Position numbers and translations under genes: made by a program. This document shows positions 29,734 to 41,529 of a DNA stretch of 59,939 nt, in pieces. The stretch comes from Fragilariopsis cylindrus CCMP1102 (Eukaryota > Bacillariophyta > Bacillariophyceae > Bacillariales > Bacillariaceae): NCBI GenBank assembly GCA_900095095.1, contig FMBT01000156.1, forward strand, positions 1-59,939. The letters are read 5' to 3'. The notes beneath the pieces were generated by a model. The model saw only the letters and a list, made by a program, of their open reading frames with translations. It made no database searches and had not been told where the DNA came from. The first letter of the stretch is position 1; every line of letters starts with the position of its first letter.

Positions 29734-31550
29734 ATGGATGCCAGCTACGATAGTAGCGATGATAACGGCCTCTTTACTCCAAGTCGAGGAAGAAGAAAAT
29801 CGTTACTAAATGGTTTCACGCCCACTACTCCTTCTCCTTCTCATCCCGTGTTAAACGAGAAATCGACAACAATAAAGAAAACTGGCGCCAATAATGATGT
29901 CGATATCGCCACTGCTATTGCCCCAAACACACTACCGAGATTGCACGACATTTCATTTTTGGGAGCGAGATTGTCACCGATACGCAAAAAAAAAACGAAA
30001 TTGAAGACTTAGACGACGATTATGACGACGACGACGACGACGACGCTGCTATCGTCGCACCTTATCGATTGGGATTGACTGAAACCTCGGGATCATCAGC
30101 AGCTACAGCGTCATTTTTTCTACCCATCAACGACAATGATGATGATGACGACGACGACTACGACGACGACGACAGATACAATCATATTGAGCAAGCAAAG
30201 AACGCCATCAATAGGAACATGATCGACATGTCAAATCCAACTGGATATACTCGTCCACGACCTCCTCTTCTCCTTCATCCACACACCAGTGTTGGAAAAA
30301 ATGGTCTTAGTGAAACAAATAATAACGTAATACCCTCACGGAATAGAGATAATAACGATACTGTCGTATAATGTCGGTAGTGGTGGTAGTGGCAGTGGTA
30401 CCAGGAACCGACGGCGGCGACGATTTGCGCCATTTGAACGAAACTTTTGGAATTTCTTGTCGTCGTCGTCATCATCATCATCGTCAGCATCTCCCGAGAT
30501 GAAGCGAAATCAACTATCGGATGATGTTCCACATAACAGCAATAATGAAGGGATGTATTCTTCCTATGTAATGGTTGATCATCCTCGTACTACCAATAGC
30601 AGTGGCATAATAACTAACAACAATATCGTTGTAATCGGTGCGACAGCTCTCGTTCTCTTTTGTATAGGACTGCACGACGCATTTATTGCCTACCTCGCGT
30701 TTCGAAGAGGAATTACCATGTCTGAGAGAAGTTATACATTGACTTGGAACTTTCCCTGGATCGGTCCTACCTATCGATCATTGTTAAGATTTGGTGCATT
30801 TTGTCCAGAACGTTTGTTGTCTTCTACTTCTCGTCATCATCTGAATATTGGAGATGCTTAACGTCGATATTCGTGACGACGTCTGTCATGGAATGGTTGC
30901 TATTGGCTTGGGTATGGACGAAGTATATTCCGCCGGTTTCTTCGCGGTCGTCGGTTGCTCAGCCCATCATGGCATCTATCTTGGCCAGTAGTTATTTACT
31001 TTCCGCATTCACGGGACAACTCTGGATGGTAGCATTCGAGTACAATAATATGGATCGTCATCATCGTCGTCGTCATCAAACGTTAATAATTACGATTATA
31101 ATTCCAATTATGATACAGCAGCAACAACAACAACAACGACAGTATCTACTATACCTACTCTATCAGGATGCGCAGGTTGGGCAACAGCAGGCGTGCTTTG
31201 CTCCGTGGGGATACAAAGACCAAATCGTAGATTTCCTTGTTTTATTTCGGCTATAGTATGGTTATACTTCAAACATGTCAAACAACGGGTAATACCATTG
31301 GTTGCTCGACGGGATCATTTTTTGGCTGGGCTTTTTCGGGGATTTGGGAGATAACGTTGCTGCCTATTGTATCTCGACGGCGATTGCAGCAACGGGAGAT
31401 ACTGAATTACGACTACAATTACGATACCCTTAACGATACGGAAATAAAACGAATACCAACATAAACGGATGGAATTTCTGGAACGGGTTGGCGGCTGTGA
31501 TCGCGGTGCTTTTGTGGTTGTTGCCGATCTCGTACCTTCTCAGTCGGTAA
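29734..31550 (+). pseudogene. Rhomboid-like membrane protein gene broken by about six frame shifts
   Basis: Six segments in changing frames read as one protein. Breaks fall at the A run 29986-29995, near 30345-30371, 30810-30840, 31055-31080, 31340-31360, and possibly in the Asn/Asp repeat near 31410-31460. The order is: an acidic disordered N-terminus; a helix (VVIGATALVLFCIGLHDAFIAY); a loop with LLRFGAFCPER and EYWRCLTSIF, which matches the rhomboid WR region; helices around MEWLLLAWVW and ILASSYLLSAFTGQLW; LSGCAGWATAGVLC; then DHFLAGLF and a last helix ending PISYLLSR. In active rhomboid proteases the segment after WRxxTs has His/Asn, and the catalytic serine lies in GxSG. Here TTSVMEWL and GCAG occupy those places. 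I infer a rhomboid-family, probably non-proteolytic protein; decay and sequencing error cannot be told apart. Confidence 0.5.
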
Positions 31551-31720
31551 ACTATCCATAGCTATTTTATATTTTATTCTAAAGGATAATATTGTTACGC
31601 TTCTAACTAGAGTGAATTGGTATAATTTATTTATCCCAATATTCTACATGGATATTTCGTACGTTATTGATGATAGGATATCTCTGGCCGTTAACTGGAA
31701 GATACATTATAGTTCCTCAT

Positions 31721-31930
31721 TTAGAAAGTAATCAATTTATCGTCTTCTTCATTATCCTTATCATCGTCATTATCGTCATCGTCGATGTCGTTGCCGTTGC
31801 CGTTGCCGTTGTCAGCGGGCTCTTTATATGTCTTTTTTAGTGATCGTGGTGGGTGCTGTTCCTTATATTCGAATCTGAATTGTTGTTCTTTGTTGTGTTG
31901 TTGTTGTGTTCTTTGTTGTACAATGTACAT
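31721..31930 (-). CDS. Possible small Gln/Asn/Asp-rich protein or terminal exon
   Basis: A 69-residue frame with a true ATG. It has a Gln-rich start, a protein-like middle (FRFEYKEQHPPRSLKKTYKE) and an NGNGN then poly-Asp end. It could be a terminal exon of an unrecognised gene or a chance frame through hexamer repeats. No family is recognised. Confidence 0.2.
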   Translation of the reverse strand: MYIVQQRTQQQHNKEQQFRFEYKEQHPPRSLKKTYKEPADNGNGNGNDIDDDDNDDDKDNEEDDKLITF

Positions 31931-31936
31931 TGTACA
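31917..31936. repeat. Perfect 20-bp palindrome TGTACAATGTACATTGTACA
   Basis: The sequence equals its own reverse complement, with TGTACA at both ends and TGTACA-like TGTACAT at the centre. It lies in a convergent spacer and its function is unknown. Confidence 0.85.
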
Positions 31937-32458
31937 GTACGTGTTCTGTCTTACGGCAAGGGATCAGTACAAAACGCGTAGAATTTCAATATGATCTGAA
32001 TTTTTATATCTTATCTGTAGAAAATAAATTATAAGGAAAAACCCTGCATCTGATGAGATAGGCGCAGTAAATTTACTCTTTACTACTATCTAGCTACTTA
32101 ATTAGATATATCAATGATTGTGTGTAAAAAATGGTAGGACATGCATGAATATGTTAATGAAATAAATTATATATTCTTATTTCACAAGATGTTGTTGAGG
32201 AAAAACAAGAGCGAAAACAATATATGATTTGTTGTGGAGCAACGATTGTATGCTCGTCACATGCTGCGAAACGTTGACAGACACCATAATATTGCAAATC
32301 CACGAGCATTTAATCCACTTTTTTACCATCATGAAGAAGTGTTATTGATGGAAGTTTGCATTTGCATCAACATAAGCGTTGGTATCGGCGTTGAGGTTTC
32401 TACTATTTTGTATTTCTAAGAGTAACACTATATTGGCATCCTTGATACGTAATTCGTT

Positions 32459-33418
32459 TCATCTTGTTTTTGGTTCACGGATCATAAACCAATTATCTAT
32501 ACAGTAATTATTCAATCTCATTGTTGTAGAACTTGTAGCTGTAGAAGCAGTGGCATTATCAGCACTAGTAGGTTCAAATATTGATTCTTGTATTACTTTA
32601 AAACCTAATCTTGTATAGAAATTAACATTTCTTTTTTCCTGTGTAACAAGGAATACATCAAGTTGATGTTGATCTGCTTCCTTTAATGCTTCATTCAATG
32701 CAGAACTACCAATACCTTGACCTTGATAATTTGGTAGTACAACCATCCGCTCAAGACGAATAATATTAATATTTTTTGGTATTTCTTGTTCTTGTTCTGT
32801 TTTTGTTGTTGTTTTTATTGTACCATCATCACCGTAATAAAGTTTTAATGCATTCTTTTCCTCATTTTCAAACCAATTGTTTACTTCTAATAAACGATGA
32901 AATCGATTCCAACCAAATTTGTATATCCCTAGTAACATCCCTACGCGTATCATATCCCATATACTCGGACCTTTATTATTATTATTATTATTATCAGATG
33001 GGACTACCCACATAAAGAATGATGTCATGGTCCTACTATGAGTCTGAATCCGTTGTCGAAGTTCCTCTCGTTCGTCTGCTCGTTCTCGTTGCTGCTGCTG
33101 CTGCTGCTGCTCGTTGTAGTCGTACGTGCATTTACAGCACGATGATGATGATGATGTATTACCATCAAGACGTAATCGAAAATTTCGTGAAAAAATAAAT
33201 ATAAGAAATTCTTCCATTCCTGCTCTTCTTTTTCTTTCTTTTTTTCTTCCAGGCGTTTCTTCCACCGTTACATCATTGTCATTATCATCATACCAATAAT
33301 CATCATCACAACCGTGGTATATATACCGATATATAGGTGAATCTAGGAAAGCAGCAGCTGTAAGACGAGCAGCTGCATCAATTTGTTCTTCAGATAAAAT
33401 TTCAAGTTGTACCATCAT
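32459..33418 (-). CDS. GNAT-family N-acetyltransferase
   Basis: The start is ATG ATG at 33418; the frame opens earlier only at a TTG. The 319-residue protein begins like a GNAT domain (QLEILSEEQIDAAARLTAAAF). A low-complexity insert of about 130 residues rich in Asp, Gln and Arg follows. It ends with the acetyl-CoA-binding core: LERMVVLPNYQGQGIGSSAL (motif A, R/Q-x-x-G-x-G/A) near residues 220-240, DVFLVTQEKRNVNFYTRLGF (motif B), and a short C-terminal strand (WFMIREP). Such proteins acetylate amines of small molecules or proteins; the substrate is not predictable. There is no organelle leader and no intron. Confidence 0.85.
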   Translation of the reverse strand: MMVQLEILSEEQIDAAARLTAAAFLDSPIYRYIYHGCDDDYWYDDNDNDVTVEETPGRKKERKRRAGMEEFLIFIFSRNFRLRLDGNTSSSSSCCKCTYDYNEQQQQQQQRERADEREELRQRIQTHSRTMTSFFMWVVPSDNNNNNNKGPSIWDMIRVGMLLGIYKFGWNRFHRLLEVNNWFENEEKNALKLYYGDDGTIKTTTKTEQEQEIPKNINIIRLERMVVLPNYQGQGIGSSALNEALKEADQHQLDVFLVTQEKRNVNFYTRLGFKVIQESIFEPTSADNATASTATSSTTMRLNNYCIDNWFMIREPKTR

Positions 33419-34353
33419 ACTTATAATAACTGCATACAACAGTAATAAGTAAGTGTACCAAGTGGGTGGTTGTTGTGCTAACGTAGAAATAAGAGGTTCA
33501 AGGTTTAACGCTACTAACTACTAGTCAAGTAAACTAGAGAGAGAGAGAGAGAGAGAGAGAGATCTATATGTACGTATGATACACTGCCTACTTGTGTATG
33601 TCGTTGCATAATATTATGTTGTTTCTTCTGTTCTCTCAATGTATGTCTGATGTCACGAGAACGTAGTCCTATATTTTTAACCCCCACGAAATTCTTTGCA
33701 TTCTCATGTATTGTATGTGAATTGTAATTAATCCATCGCGGCCGTTACGAAGATTCATTCGTACGGAATCAATTAATTAAAATCCATCTTGTTAGGCGGG
33801 GGATATTGCTTAGAAGAGGGGTTGAACATCGGATACCCTCCCCATCCCTTCAAAGGGATAAGAATGATTAAAAAAAAAATATTGCCACTATTATCTGTAC
33901 TCTATTATTTATTATCCTCATGAGGCCTTATCCTTTTCTGACTTACAAAGAGTATTCTTGATTTCCACCTCTAATGCTTTGTTTTTGCCTCACAGTAACA
34001 TATCCCTTTGCTTCATATGCTCTTCTTCTATCAATTCAACACAGTGTTTGCGGTCGTTTCATTTCATCTTTTTTTTTAAAATCTTTTTCGAATCAAACTA
34101 ATTAGATTATCTGATGAATGTTACTATTAATTTGAGAGATACTTATAGTAATCGACACTATAACTTCAAGACAATCTAGCTGTTAGGGTTTGAATACAAC
34201 ATACCATGAAGATAAAATGAACAACAGGTCATTTATAAATTAAATGGTGATTCCAAATTGCTCTAATTCTAATACCTGGATGTATATGGTATACAGTATA
34301 TATATTATTATTATTATTATTATTACCCCCCGGTACGTTATTTGTTTCTTTGT
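33419..34353. other. Intergenic with GA and ATT repeats
   Basis: Contains a long (GA)n tract (33535-33562) and an ATT trinucleotide run (about 34300-34325). No gene is seen. Confidence 0.45.
33535..33562. repeat. (GA)n microsatellite
   Basis: Uninterrupted GA dinucleotides upstream of the GNAT gene. Confidence 0.95.
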
Positions 34354-35121
34354 TCAGTTTAATAATACATCGGTTTCGTTTTTCGTAAAAGAAACTCCAC
34401 TTCTTTTTATGTCATCATCAGTCCCACCACTCCTCCATCGGATATATTCTGAAACAGACATTCCTTCCAATGCAATAGTTAATGGATCTTTTTCTTTATC
34501 ATCATCATCCATGTTGTTGTTGCTGCTGTTGCTGCTGCTATTGGAACTCGTTACTGCTGTGGCTGTGGCTGTGGCCGTTGCCGTTGCTGTGGCTGTTAAT
34601 GATTCTGATACATTATAATTTGGATCAGCAAAGAATGCTATAGACGTACGGGGATGTTTCGTAGCTTCAAATAAATCTTCTTTATTACTACCACTATTTA
34701 TTGATCCTGGACCTGCAACACGATGTAACGTTGCACGTAATATATTCTTCGTCCAACCAGATAGTAATGAACCAACATTAAGAACCAATGTTCCCTCTAC
34801 AAAAGGAACTGTTTTCCATCGTCCATTATGATATAATTCCAATCCAGATATACCATCTGTTGATAATAATGTAATTGTTCCATAATCGGAATGTTCCTTA
34901 CATCTATTTCCAGTCGTTATGGAATGTGTTGGATAGTACGTAATAAGACGTAATGTATCATTATGTTCATCATGTAATTTTGCGAAGAAATCGACATCGA
35001 TTTCATCCATCGATTTCATCATCGATTTCATCGTCTTCGGACGATGATAGTAATCCAACAGCGATATGACGAAGGATATCAGTTTTTATTAACCGCAACA
35101 CATCAACATATTTTTTTATTA

Positions 35122-35154
<33 letters not shown>

Positions 35155-35841
35155 CATTACTACTTCTATCAACATAATCATATTGATCTACAGAATCAAG
35201 CATAGCATACACCTTCGGATCAGTCGGATGTGATACAACGTCGACAACTGCTACTGCTTTGTTGTCTTCTTGTGTTTGGGCACTATTATTACTATTATTA
35301 TTACTTCTTGCTGCAAGGAATTGACTTGCTACTTGAAGAGTTTTTAATTGATGGTCTGAAGTGAGTAAATTCGATTGAACAAGAGCAAATCCACTATCTT
35401 TTAATGCAGATACAAGTAATCGAGATGTTTTTCGTGAAGGAAGGTTTGTAATAACGGTACTGGTAGTTGTCGAACTACTACTACTACTACTACTACTTGT
35501 TGTTCCGTTATCGATATCGACGTTGTTATCGTCAATTATTCTCTTCGTTGTCGTTGTTGTCGTCGTCGTTGTCGTATCGATATGGATAAGAGGAACAGTG
35601 ACAACATCATCGTTGCCATCGTCGTCTAATTCTGTTGCATCCTGATTATTGCGATGCATCATTGCGTGCATTGCCGTTGCGTTGCCGTTGTGGTAGTCGT
35701 GATTGTGACGAAACCAAAGGAAGATATGGGGTAGAACAATAACAATAACAATAACAATAATAATGAATACACGTTCATATAATATCCTTCATAACTTCTA
35801 TTTTTATCTATATCAAAACGCCAGAATATATTCGATGTCAC
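34354..35841 (-). CDS. 2-oxoglutarate/Fe(II) dioxygenase (DIOX family), signal-peptide bearing, two frame breaks
   Basis: Three frames form one protein. The leader MNVYSLLLLLLLLLF (ATG 35778, or ATG 35841 for a longer form) ends ISSFGF, an aromatic cleavage site of the diatom plastid type. It joins the next frame if one G is restored in an ACGGCA repeat near 35683. That frame has the DIOX N-terminus (PLIHID, LVSALKDSGFALVQS) interrupted by Thr, Ser and Asn runs. It joins the catalytic part through a GATGAAATC repeat near 35005, where one base is extra. The catalytic part has HSDYGTITLL (HxD iron ligands), VLNVGSLLSGWTKN, ATLHRV (third ligand) and RTSIAFF (2-oxoglutarate-binding RxS), so it looks competent. 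The substrate is unknown; relatives act on small molecules such as hormones or antibiotics. Confidence 0.75.
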
Positions 35842-36599
35842 TTCAGGTTATTATCTATCTCGTCGAACTGCTGTCCTCGCGACTGCTTCATTCATGCTTG
35901 TTCATTATTACATTGTGTGATTTATCAAACTTCGAAATCAAAACTTGTGTGAAACAAAACGTCGCGCGTTTTTGCGTGCTAAATTGAAAATTAAAATCTT
36001 CTCTAATTTGATTAACAACAACAATAAGAACGACACGCGATCATTACAGCAAAGCAAAGATTTTGACCGAAGATCCAACAAATAATAGATCGAGCAATCA
36101 TATCATTGTTGTGTGCAAATTGTAAAGAACAAGGGATTGCAATACTTAATGAAAGGAAAATAGATCTGTCCAGTACTGTAAGTAAAATCCTGAATCTGTA
36201 AGTTTGAAATTGATTCCAATATTCCAAGTTTCGATTAAATTAAAATCATTATTCGTATTCGTTCGTCATTATACCAGTCAATGTACAGTACGCTCTTTAG
36301 TATATTCAACAAGGTCACATATCGCGGCTCGCATTTATGTCGGGAGTGTTCTGTGTATTGGCATGTAATGTAAAGCATAGCATTGATGATTGTATTTTAT
36401 TGCGAATATAGTATTGTTGAATTATCAGGTCCTATCCGGACGATATTGAATATCTTCGCCTTTTATTTTTTTCAGCATGAATAAAGAAAGAAAAAACTCA
36501 TCCTAATCGATCTCCGTTTTTTGTTTGTTTTTCTTCGTATATATATATATTTTATTATTTTATGACTTCTAATTAGACTTTTTTCAATTTTAAAACAAA
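35842..36599. other. Divergent spacer, dioxygenase / MIC10
   Basis: AT-rich, with a TATATATATAT run at about 36540-36551 shortly upstream of the MIC10 ATG. No gene is seen. Confidence 0.4.
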
Positions 36600-36878
36600 A
36601 TGGAGACGACTAGTACGCTAAAATCATCGACGGCAACAACCGATCAAGTTATACCTGAAACGATCCAGGAAGGTTTTGAAAAGATTATTGCACAGGGTGC
36701 AATGGGTTTTGTTTTAGGTGGTATGGCTGGAATTGTTTTAGCAAGAGGTGGTGGTTCGTCTAGTGCACGACGTGTATTAGCTGGATTCGGTGCAGGGGTC
36801 GGATCAGGTTCTGCATGGACAAGAACATCAATGGACATAGATGATCTTTTGACAACTTTAACGGGCAAGAAGGAATAA
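36600..36878 (+). CDS. MIC10: MICOS subunit MIC10-like (DUF543) inner-membrane protein
   Basis: A 92-residue intronless frame with two short membrane segments, each with closely spaced glycines: GAMGFVLGGMAGIVLARGGG and ARRVLAGFGAGVGSGSAW. The latter has the conserved GxGxG arrangement that drives MIC10 oligomerisation. WTRTSMDIDDLL follows, close to the family C-terminus. MIC10 bends the mitochondrial inner membrane at cristae junctions as a core MICOS subunit. The soluble N-terminus of about 35 residues is normal for the family. Size, motif and topology agree well. Confidence 0.88.
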   Translation: METTSTLKSSTATTDQVIPETIQEGFEKIIAQGAMGFVLGGMAGIVLARGGGSSSARRVLAGFGAGVGSGSAWTRTSMDIDDLLTTLTGKKE

Positions 36879-37324
36879 ATAGATATATAGTAATAATATA
36901 ACAATTTAATTAATAATAATAATAATAATAATATGGTGGATGCAAACGTATTATTGCCCTTATTATTATTCATTATTGTAGCCTCCTATTTCACTTTTTG
37001 ATTCTAAACCATCTTTTTTTCCTTCAGGCAAAAATCATAATACATTTGTCTCCACCGAGCACTCTTGCATATATGATGACGTATGGTCGGCAAATGCATT
37101 ATTGTGATTCATGGTGTGATTTTTGCGCGATGGAGAGTTCGTTCTTGCATACGAATTGTTGGTAACAGCAGCTGCTGATGCCATATTTGGATGAAAGAAA
37201 AAGACTCAAAATTATATAGATAGTACAAATGTCGACAGTCGACAAGGAAAAGATAAATGTTCTCGAAAAAAATGATTGAAGGATTTATCAAAGGTAATTG
37301 TAATGTTCAGATGATTGCCCATTT
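36879..37324. other. Convergent 3' spacer
   Basis: Has an AAT trinucleotide run at about 36912-36932. No gene is recognised. Confidence 0.4.
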
Positions 37325-39620
37325 CTACACCTCCCAGAATGGACGAAGAACTATAATAAGGATGCTCACGTTGTCTCGACTTCGGCGTACCCGAATGGCT
37401 TGATCGCTCAAAATTCTCGCTACCTCAGCCGGTTCTCCTCTATGCGCTATTAGTTCTTGTCTAGCCAATGCGATAGCATCCTGTGATCGGAAGACGTCGA
37501 AAAGGCCGTCACATGCTAGCAATAGGAATTCGTCACTGTGACTCATCACCTGAGATAGAAAACGGGAAAGAAGAAGAAGTAAGTAAGAGAAAATTCTTTC
37601 GCGATTTTTCTTATCATGCCATGGCATGTCATACCGTGTAATACATGATTTTATTACTTACCAGTGATGCGATTTCTGGTTCCGCACTGACAAGTGGGGC
37701 TGTTAGGTCTTTTGCTTCTGAATTCTCGTTCAATCCACGGCAATTTCGTCCGCTTCATCTTCTAACATTGCCTTTATTCCCATCTTGAACGATTTATCTC
37801 CAAAGGCTCTCGTGATTGCCAATTCACCCATAACTCGTTTATGTAAAATGAAACCACCAGCTGCCCTGACTCGTGCGGCCTCGTCTGGTCTGCTTGGTTT
37901 GTGGTCACTAGTAAGTTCGACACATTGTCCACCCACTCGACACAGCACTACACGACTGTCACCAACATTAGCTGCAAATAACCGTCTACCCATTACAATT
38001 AGGGTAGCTGCGGTAGAGCCACTTTGCGGAGCATTCTTAGGAGTAATAAAATCTTTATCTGTTTTAAGATATGACTTCTTCAGTATTTTACGCATTAATT
38101 CAGAGGCGGGATCTTCTGTTGCTTGTTCTGGTCGTGCCATTGATCGGCTGCTTTCGATCGCAGCAGTTAAAGCTTCTTTTTCCGCATACATAGCCTGTCG
38201 AATGTTATGTGGCAAAACATCAACAAGGTAGTTCGAACATTCGTCACCTCCGTGACCATCAAAGACGGCCGCAAATGTGGTCATTGTTAATTCTTGTAAA
38301 GTATCTTTGGGTTCATTCTTGTAGTATCCGTGTCGAGGCTCATACAGTAAGCTTTGGACGACAATAGTTCGATCTTCCATCGTAGGACGGGCACCGATAG
38401 CTTCTGAGATTCCGTAGTCGAATCGATTCAATGAAAAACCCGTTCTACCAACAATAAATTCGTCTCCAATCGATAATGACCCCATGCCTTTATAACCATA
38501 GGGACCAACAAGTCTCATGTATGAACCATTCTGCAAAAGGGAAAGAGGAAGAAATCGGTCGACGTATGAGTTAGTTACGTTTATTTGCTCGTAGAGTTTA
38601 TGAAATAAAGAAATAGAACTTCCCATCTTCCGGGTTTCAAAATTAATTAAGATCACCCACCCACCCCACCTCCTACAGAAACCAAATCATTCTAATGAAA
38701 GTAGCAATGAAAATTAAATGGATAATAATTAATGGTAAACTCACCGTACTTTCCAAATCGACTAAGACAAAACTTCCAATACCTGCAGGTTTCGCCCCTC
38801 CTCTATTGTTCTTTCGGTTCGGGATATATACGATAGCACCATGTTTTCGACTTAATTCTCTATCCATGATACATAAATCAGCTTCATGGGCTCGACCAAA
38901 TACGAAAGGACAACGTGATGCATGAATATCAATAAGTTTCCCCCGCATAGGTCCCTTAGAACAATGGATAGTAATCTTTTGTTTTCCTTCATTGACATCT
39001 TCAACGTTAAAGACGGAATTACCAGCTGCAAAGGACGCACCCTTGCACAAGATCCACCGGTCGGCATCTAATGATAAGATCTGTGCCTCTCTCATGGGTC
39101 CGTCTGGACCATTACTCTTCCCAGAAAAGATCTTCGCCTTACCAACTCTAACGGCAGCATCACCTCTATCACCACGAATATGCCATCCCGTTGTCATTCC
39201 TGATCGCATTGCGTATCCAGCGGCTTGTTCTCCATCGAAATCTGATAATCGTGCAAGTATCCCAGCGGACGGTCCCGTCATACTATCATCCATCCGTCTA
39301 CAAATATCGTCAGGATTATGTGAGGATGCGGCACCGTTTCCGATCGTTGTATGTCGTCCATATAATGTCCAAAATGCTGTACCTGGTTCCGGCTTTCCCT
39401 CGTCCTCATCTTCGGATGTTGTAAATTTGAGACATACACGAAATAGTGCTCTTGTATATACTTCTCTACTTGAAGCAAATTGTCTTCCTCCTCTAGACCA
39501 ACCTTCATTTTCTCCTCCTGTTCCACCCGCGCTGGACGATCCCGCGTTCGGATTATTTGATACGGCAAGCATATTAGTATTACTATTATTATTGCTAATA
39601 GCGCTATTCGTTGTGGCCAT
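37325..39620 (-). CDS. FHA domain - PP2C protein phosphatase fusion
   Basis: Exons are 38745-39620, 37662-38530 and 37325-37549, with GT-AG introns. The first in-frame ATG is 39620. An upstream ATG at 39804 (MPTVPKSAS) would fit if one more indel lies near 39715-39745. The N-terminus is Asn/Ser-rich. A globular region of unknown type and then an FHA domain follow (FVFGRAHEADL, ELSRKHGAIVY, VDLESTNGSYM across intron 1), with the phosphothreonine-binding Arg and SRxH present. The PP2C domain has IGARPTMEDR, AAVFDGHGGDE, GSTAATL, NVGDSRVVLC, TSDHKPSRPDE, AITRAFGD, LLLACDGLFDVF and SRDNVSILI, so all metal-binding acids are there. One G is missing at about 37735, which ends the frame early before exon 3. 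The order FHA then PP2C recalls plant KAPP, a receptor-kinase-binding phosphatase. About 656 residues when restored. Confidence 0.87.
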
Positions 39621-39804
39621 TTTATTATTGGTATTGGTTGTGGTTGGATTACTTTTGTCGTTGTTATTGTTGTTATTCTTTTGTGATCCGGTGCGATCAA
39701 AATTAAGCAGGGAAGAAGACGAAGGAATCCGAATCACCACCACCACTAACTGCTACTATTGTTGTTGTTGTGTTGTTCGAAGCTGATTTTGGAACTGTTG
39801 GCAT

Positions 39805-41529
39805 ATCCGTACGCAATAAAACTGCGTGATTAATATGTTATATTATATTGGTTTCGTTTCGTGGAGAATTTTCCCGAGTCCGAGGTATCTATTTTTTAAT
39901 CCTATTTCGATATGGATAACGTTCAGGAAACTATATTGTCCTCCTTCTATTTTTTATATTCCGATGATTGATTTTTGTTGTTAAGATTTTTGATCTTTAT
40001 TCGATCGACATGCAATAAAAACAGATTGATAGATAAGTTTGTTCGATCGCTCTGCCTCTATTTTTTTTCAAGGATGGTATAGTCATGCGTGCGATGAAGG
40101 GAGTAAGAATAATGACAATAGAGATGACAAATAATCAAATAAATCGTTGTGTTAGTTACAGCGTGTAGTTAAAAAAAAACATTTAAAAAAGAGGTCATCG
40201 TTCTCTTTTTTCGCTCGTTACTCCGTTTCCTGCGCGAAACCACACGTACAACTCTCTGTGGCTATTTTTTTGAATTGAAAAATTATTTGTGGCTCTTTTT
40301 CTTGTCGACTAATGACAGTAACAATTGAAATACACCAATGGCAACAACGTCACAAACGGCAATGTTGGAGCGACCCAATCGTCCATAGATTGCTGTTGGT
40401 GTTGATCTATTACTTTCTTTAGAACTACTTACCTCACGTACTCTACCGCAATACCAACAACGGTTAATAGGCGTGTTGATAATTTTCGAGCTATAATTAC
40501 ACTCGCGTAAAAAGATCGTTATCTCTCACCGTTAGTTTTACACGAGTTACGACTGTGCGTGGGCCAATGTTGATGAAATTTTACTGTATGCCTGACATTT
40601 TTTTCATTCCAAGAAAACAACGAGGAAAGAATCTAGCGCAGACACGGACACTGCCTTGCTCAGCTACAATGCGAAAAATGGCGCAATAATGCATGCCCAG
40701 CTGTTCTGCGAGCGCGACGATGCCCTGACCCGAATCGTTTATGCACGATTGGAGAATTCAGAATTCAGCATTCTTGAGACTACAATTGTACCTGTATCAA
40801 ACAATAGATAGTGTAGAATTATTATACTACCTACTATTACTAATAGCTACTGTAGGCTAGGAAGAGAGAGAGAGAGAGAGAGAGAGGAGATAATAAGACA
40901 TCTTCTCCCCCCCCCTCCTTCTATTTTAGACAAGCAAGTATACATTTGCTTTTGCTGCAGGTGAAATTATGAGTGAGGCAGCAGTGTGAACCCTAGGGGT
41001 AAGCTCCATTGAAAAAGTTCATCAGAGCGAAGTCCATATATATAACTAAGCACATATACACATATACTTATCCTCTTCCTTGTATGAATGAGATATGGAA
41101 CTATCTACTACTTATAATATGGAACAATGGAAACATACAAAGAAATGACAAAATGGCACTCACAACTTTTTTTTAATTCGTGCAGTTAGTGGATGGCGGA
41201 AGGACGGGAAGAGCGAGAAATCTAAAAATTTGTCGACACTAGCTGTCGACTCATCACCAAGAAATCTCAAATCAAGATCGAGACAGAAGGCAGGGAATAG
41301 AAATGAATAATGAATCAATCAATCACAGCAAGCAAGAAGATATAATCATCATAAACTACGTTCGACGTTAATACCACAGCAAATACGAAAGTTATCCTCA
41401 GCAAAAGGAATGCAATCATCGCATCAACCTTGACAAAAATCGACAACCGACACATCATATACAGCATCGTTTATCTTAATTCAGTACAAGACCAATTTTC
41501 GATTCAAAAGTATTTTCCTATTTAATACG
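39805..41529. other. Long divergent spacer with GA microsatellite
   Basis: 1.7 kb without a credible frame. A (GA)n tract lies at 40863-40887 followed by a poly-C stretch. A short GC-rich patch sits around 40690-40735. I see no RNA gene. Confidence 0.45.
40863..40887. repeat. (GA)n microsatellite
   Basis: Uninterrupted GA dinucleotides. Confidence 0.95.

Larger units (their letters stand above)
31551..32458. other. Convergent spacer with low-complexity stretch
   Basis: Holds a minus-strand 69-codon frame (listed separately), GTTGCC hexamer repeats near 31787-31812 and a 20-bp palindrome. No other gene is seen. Confidence 0.4.
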
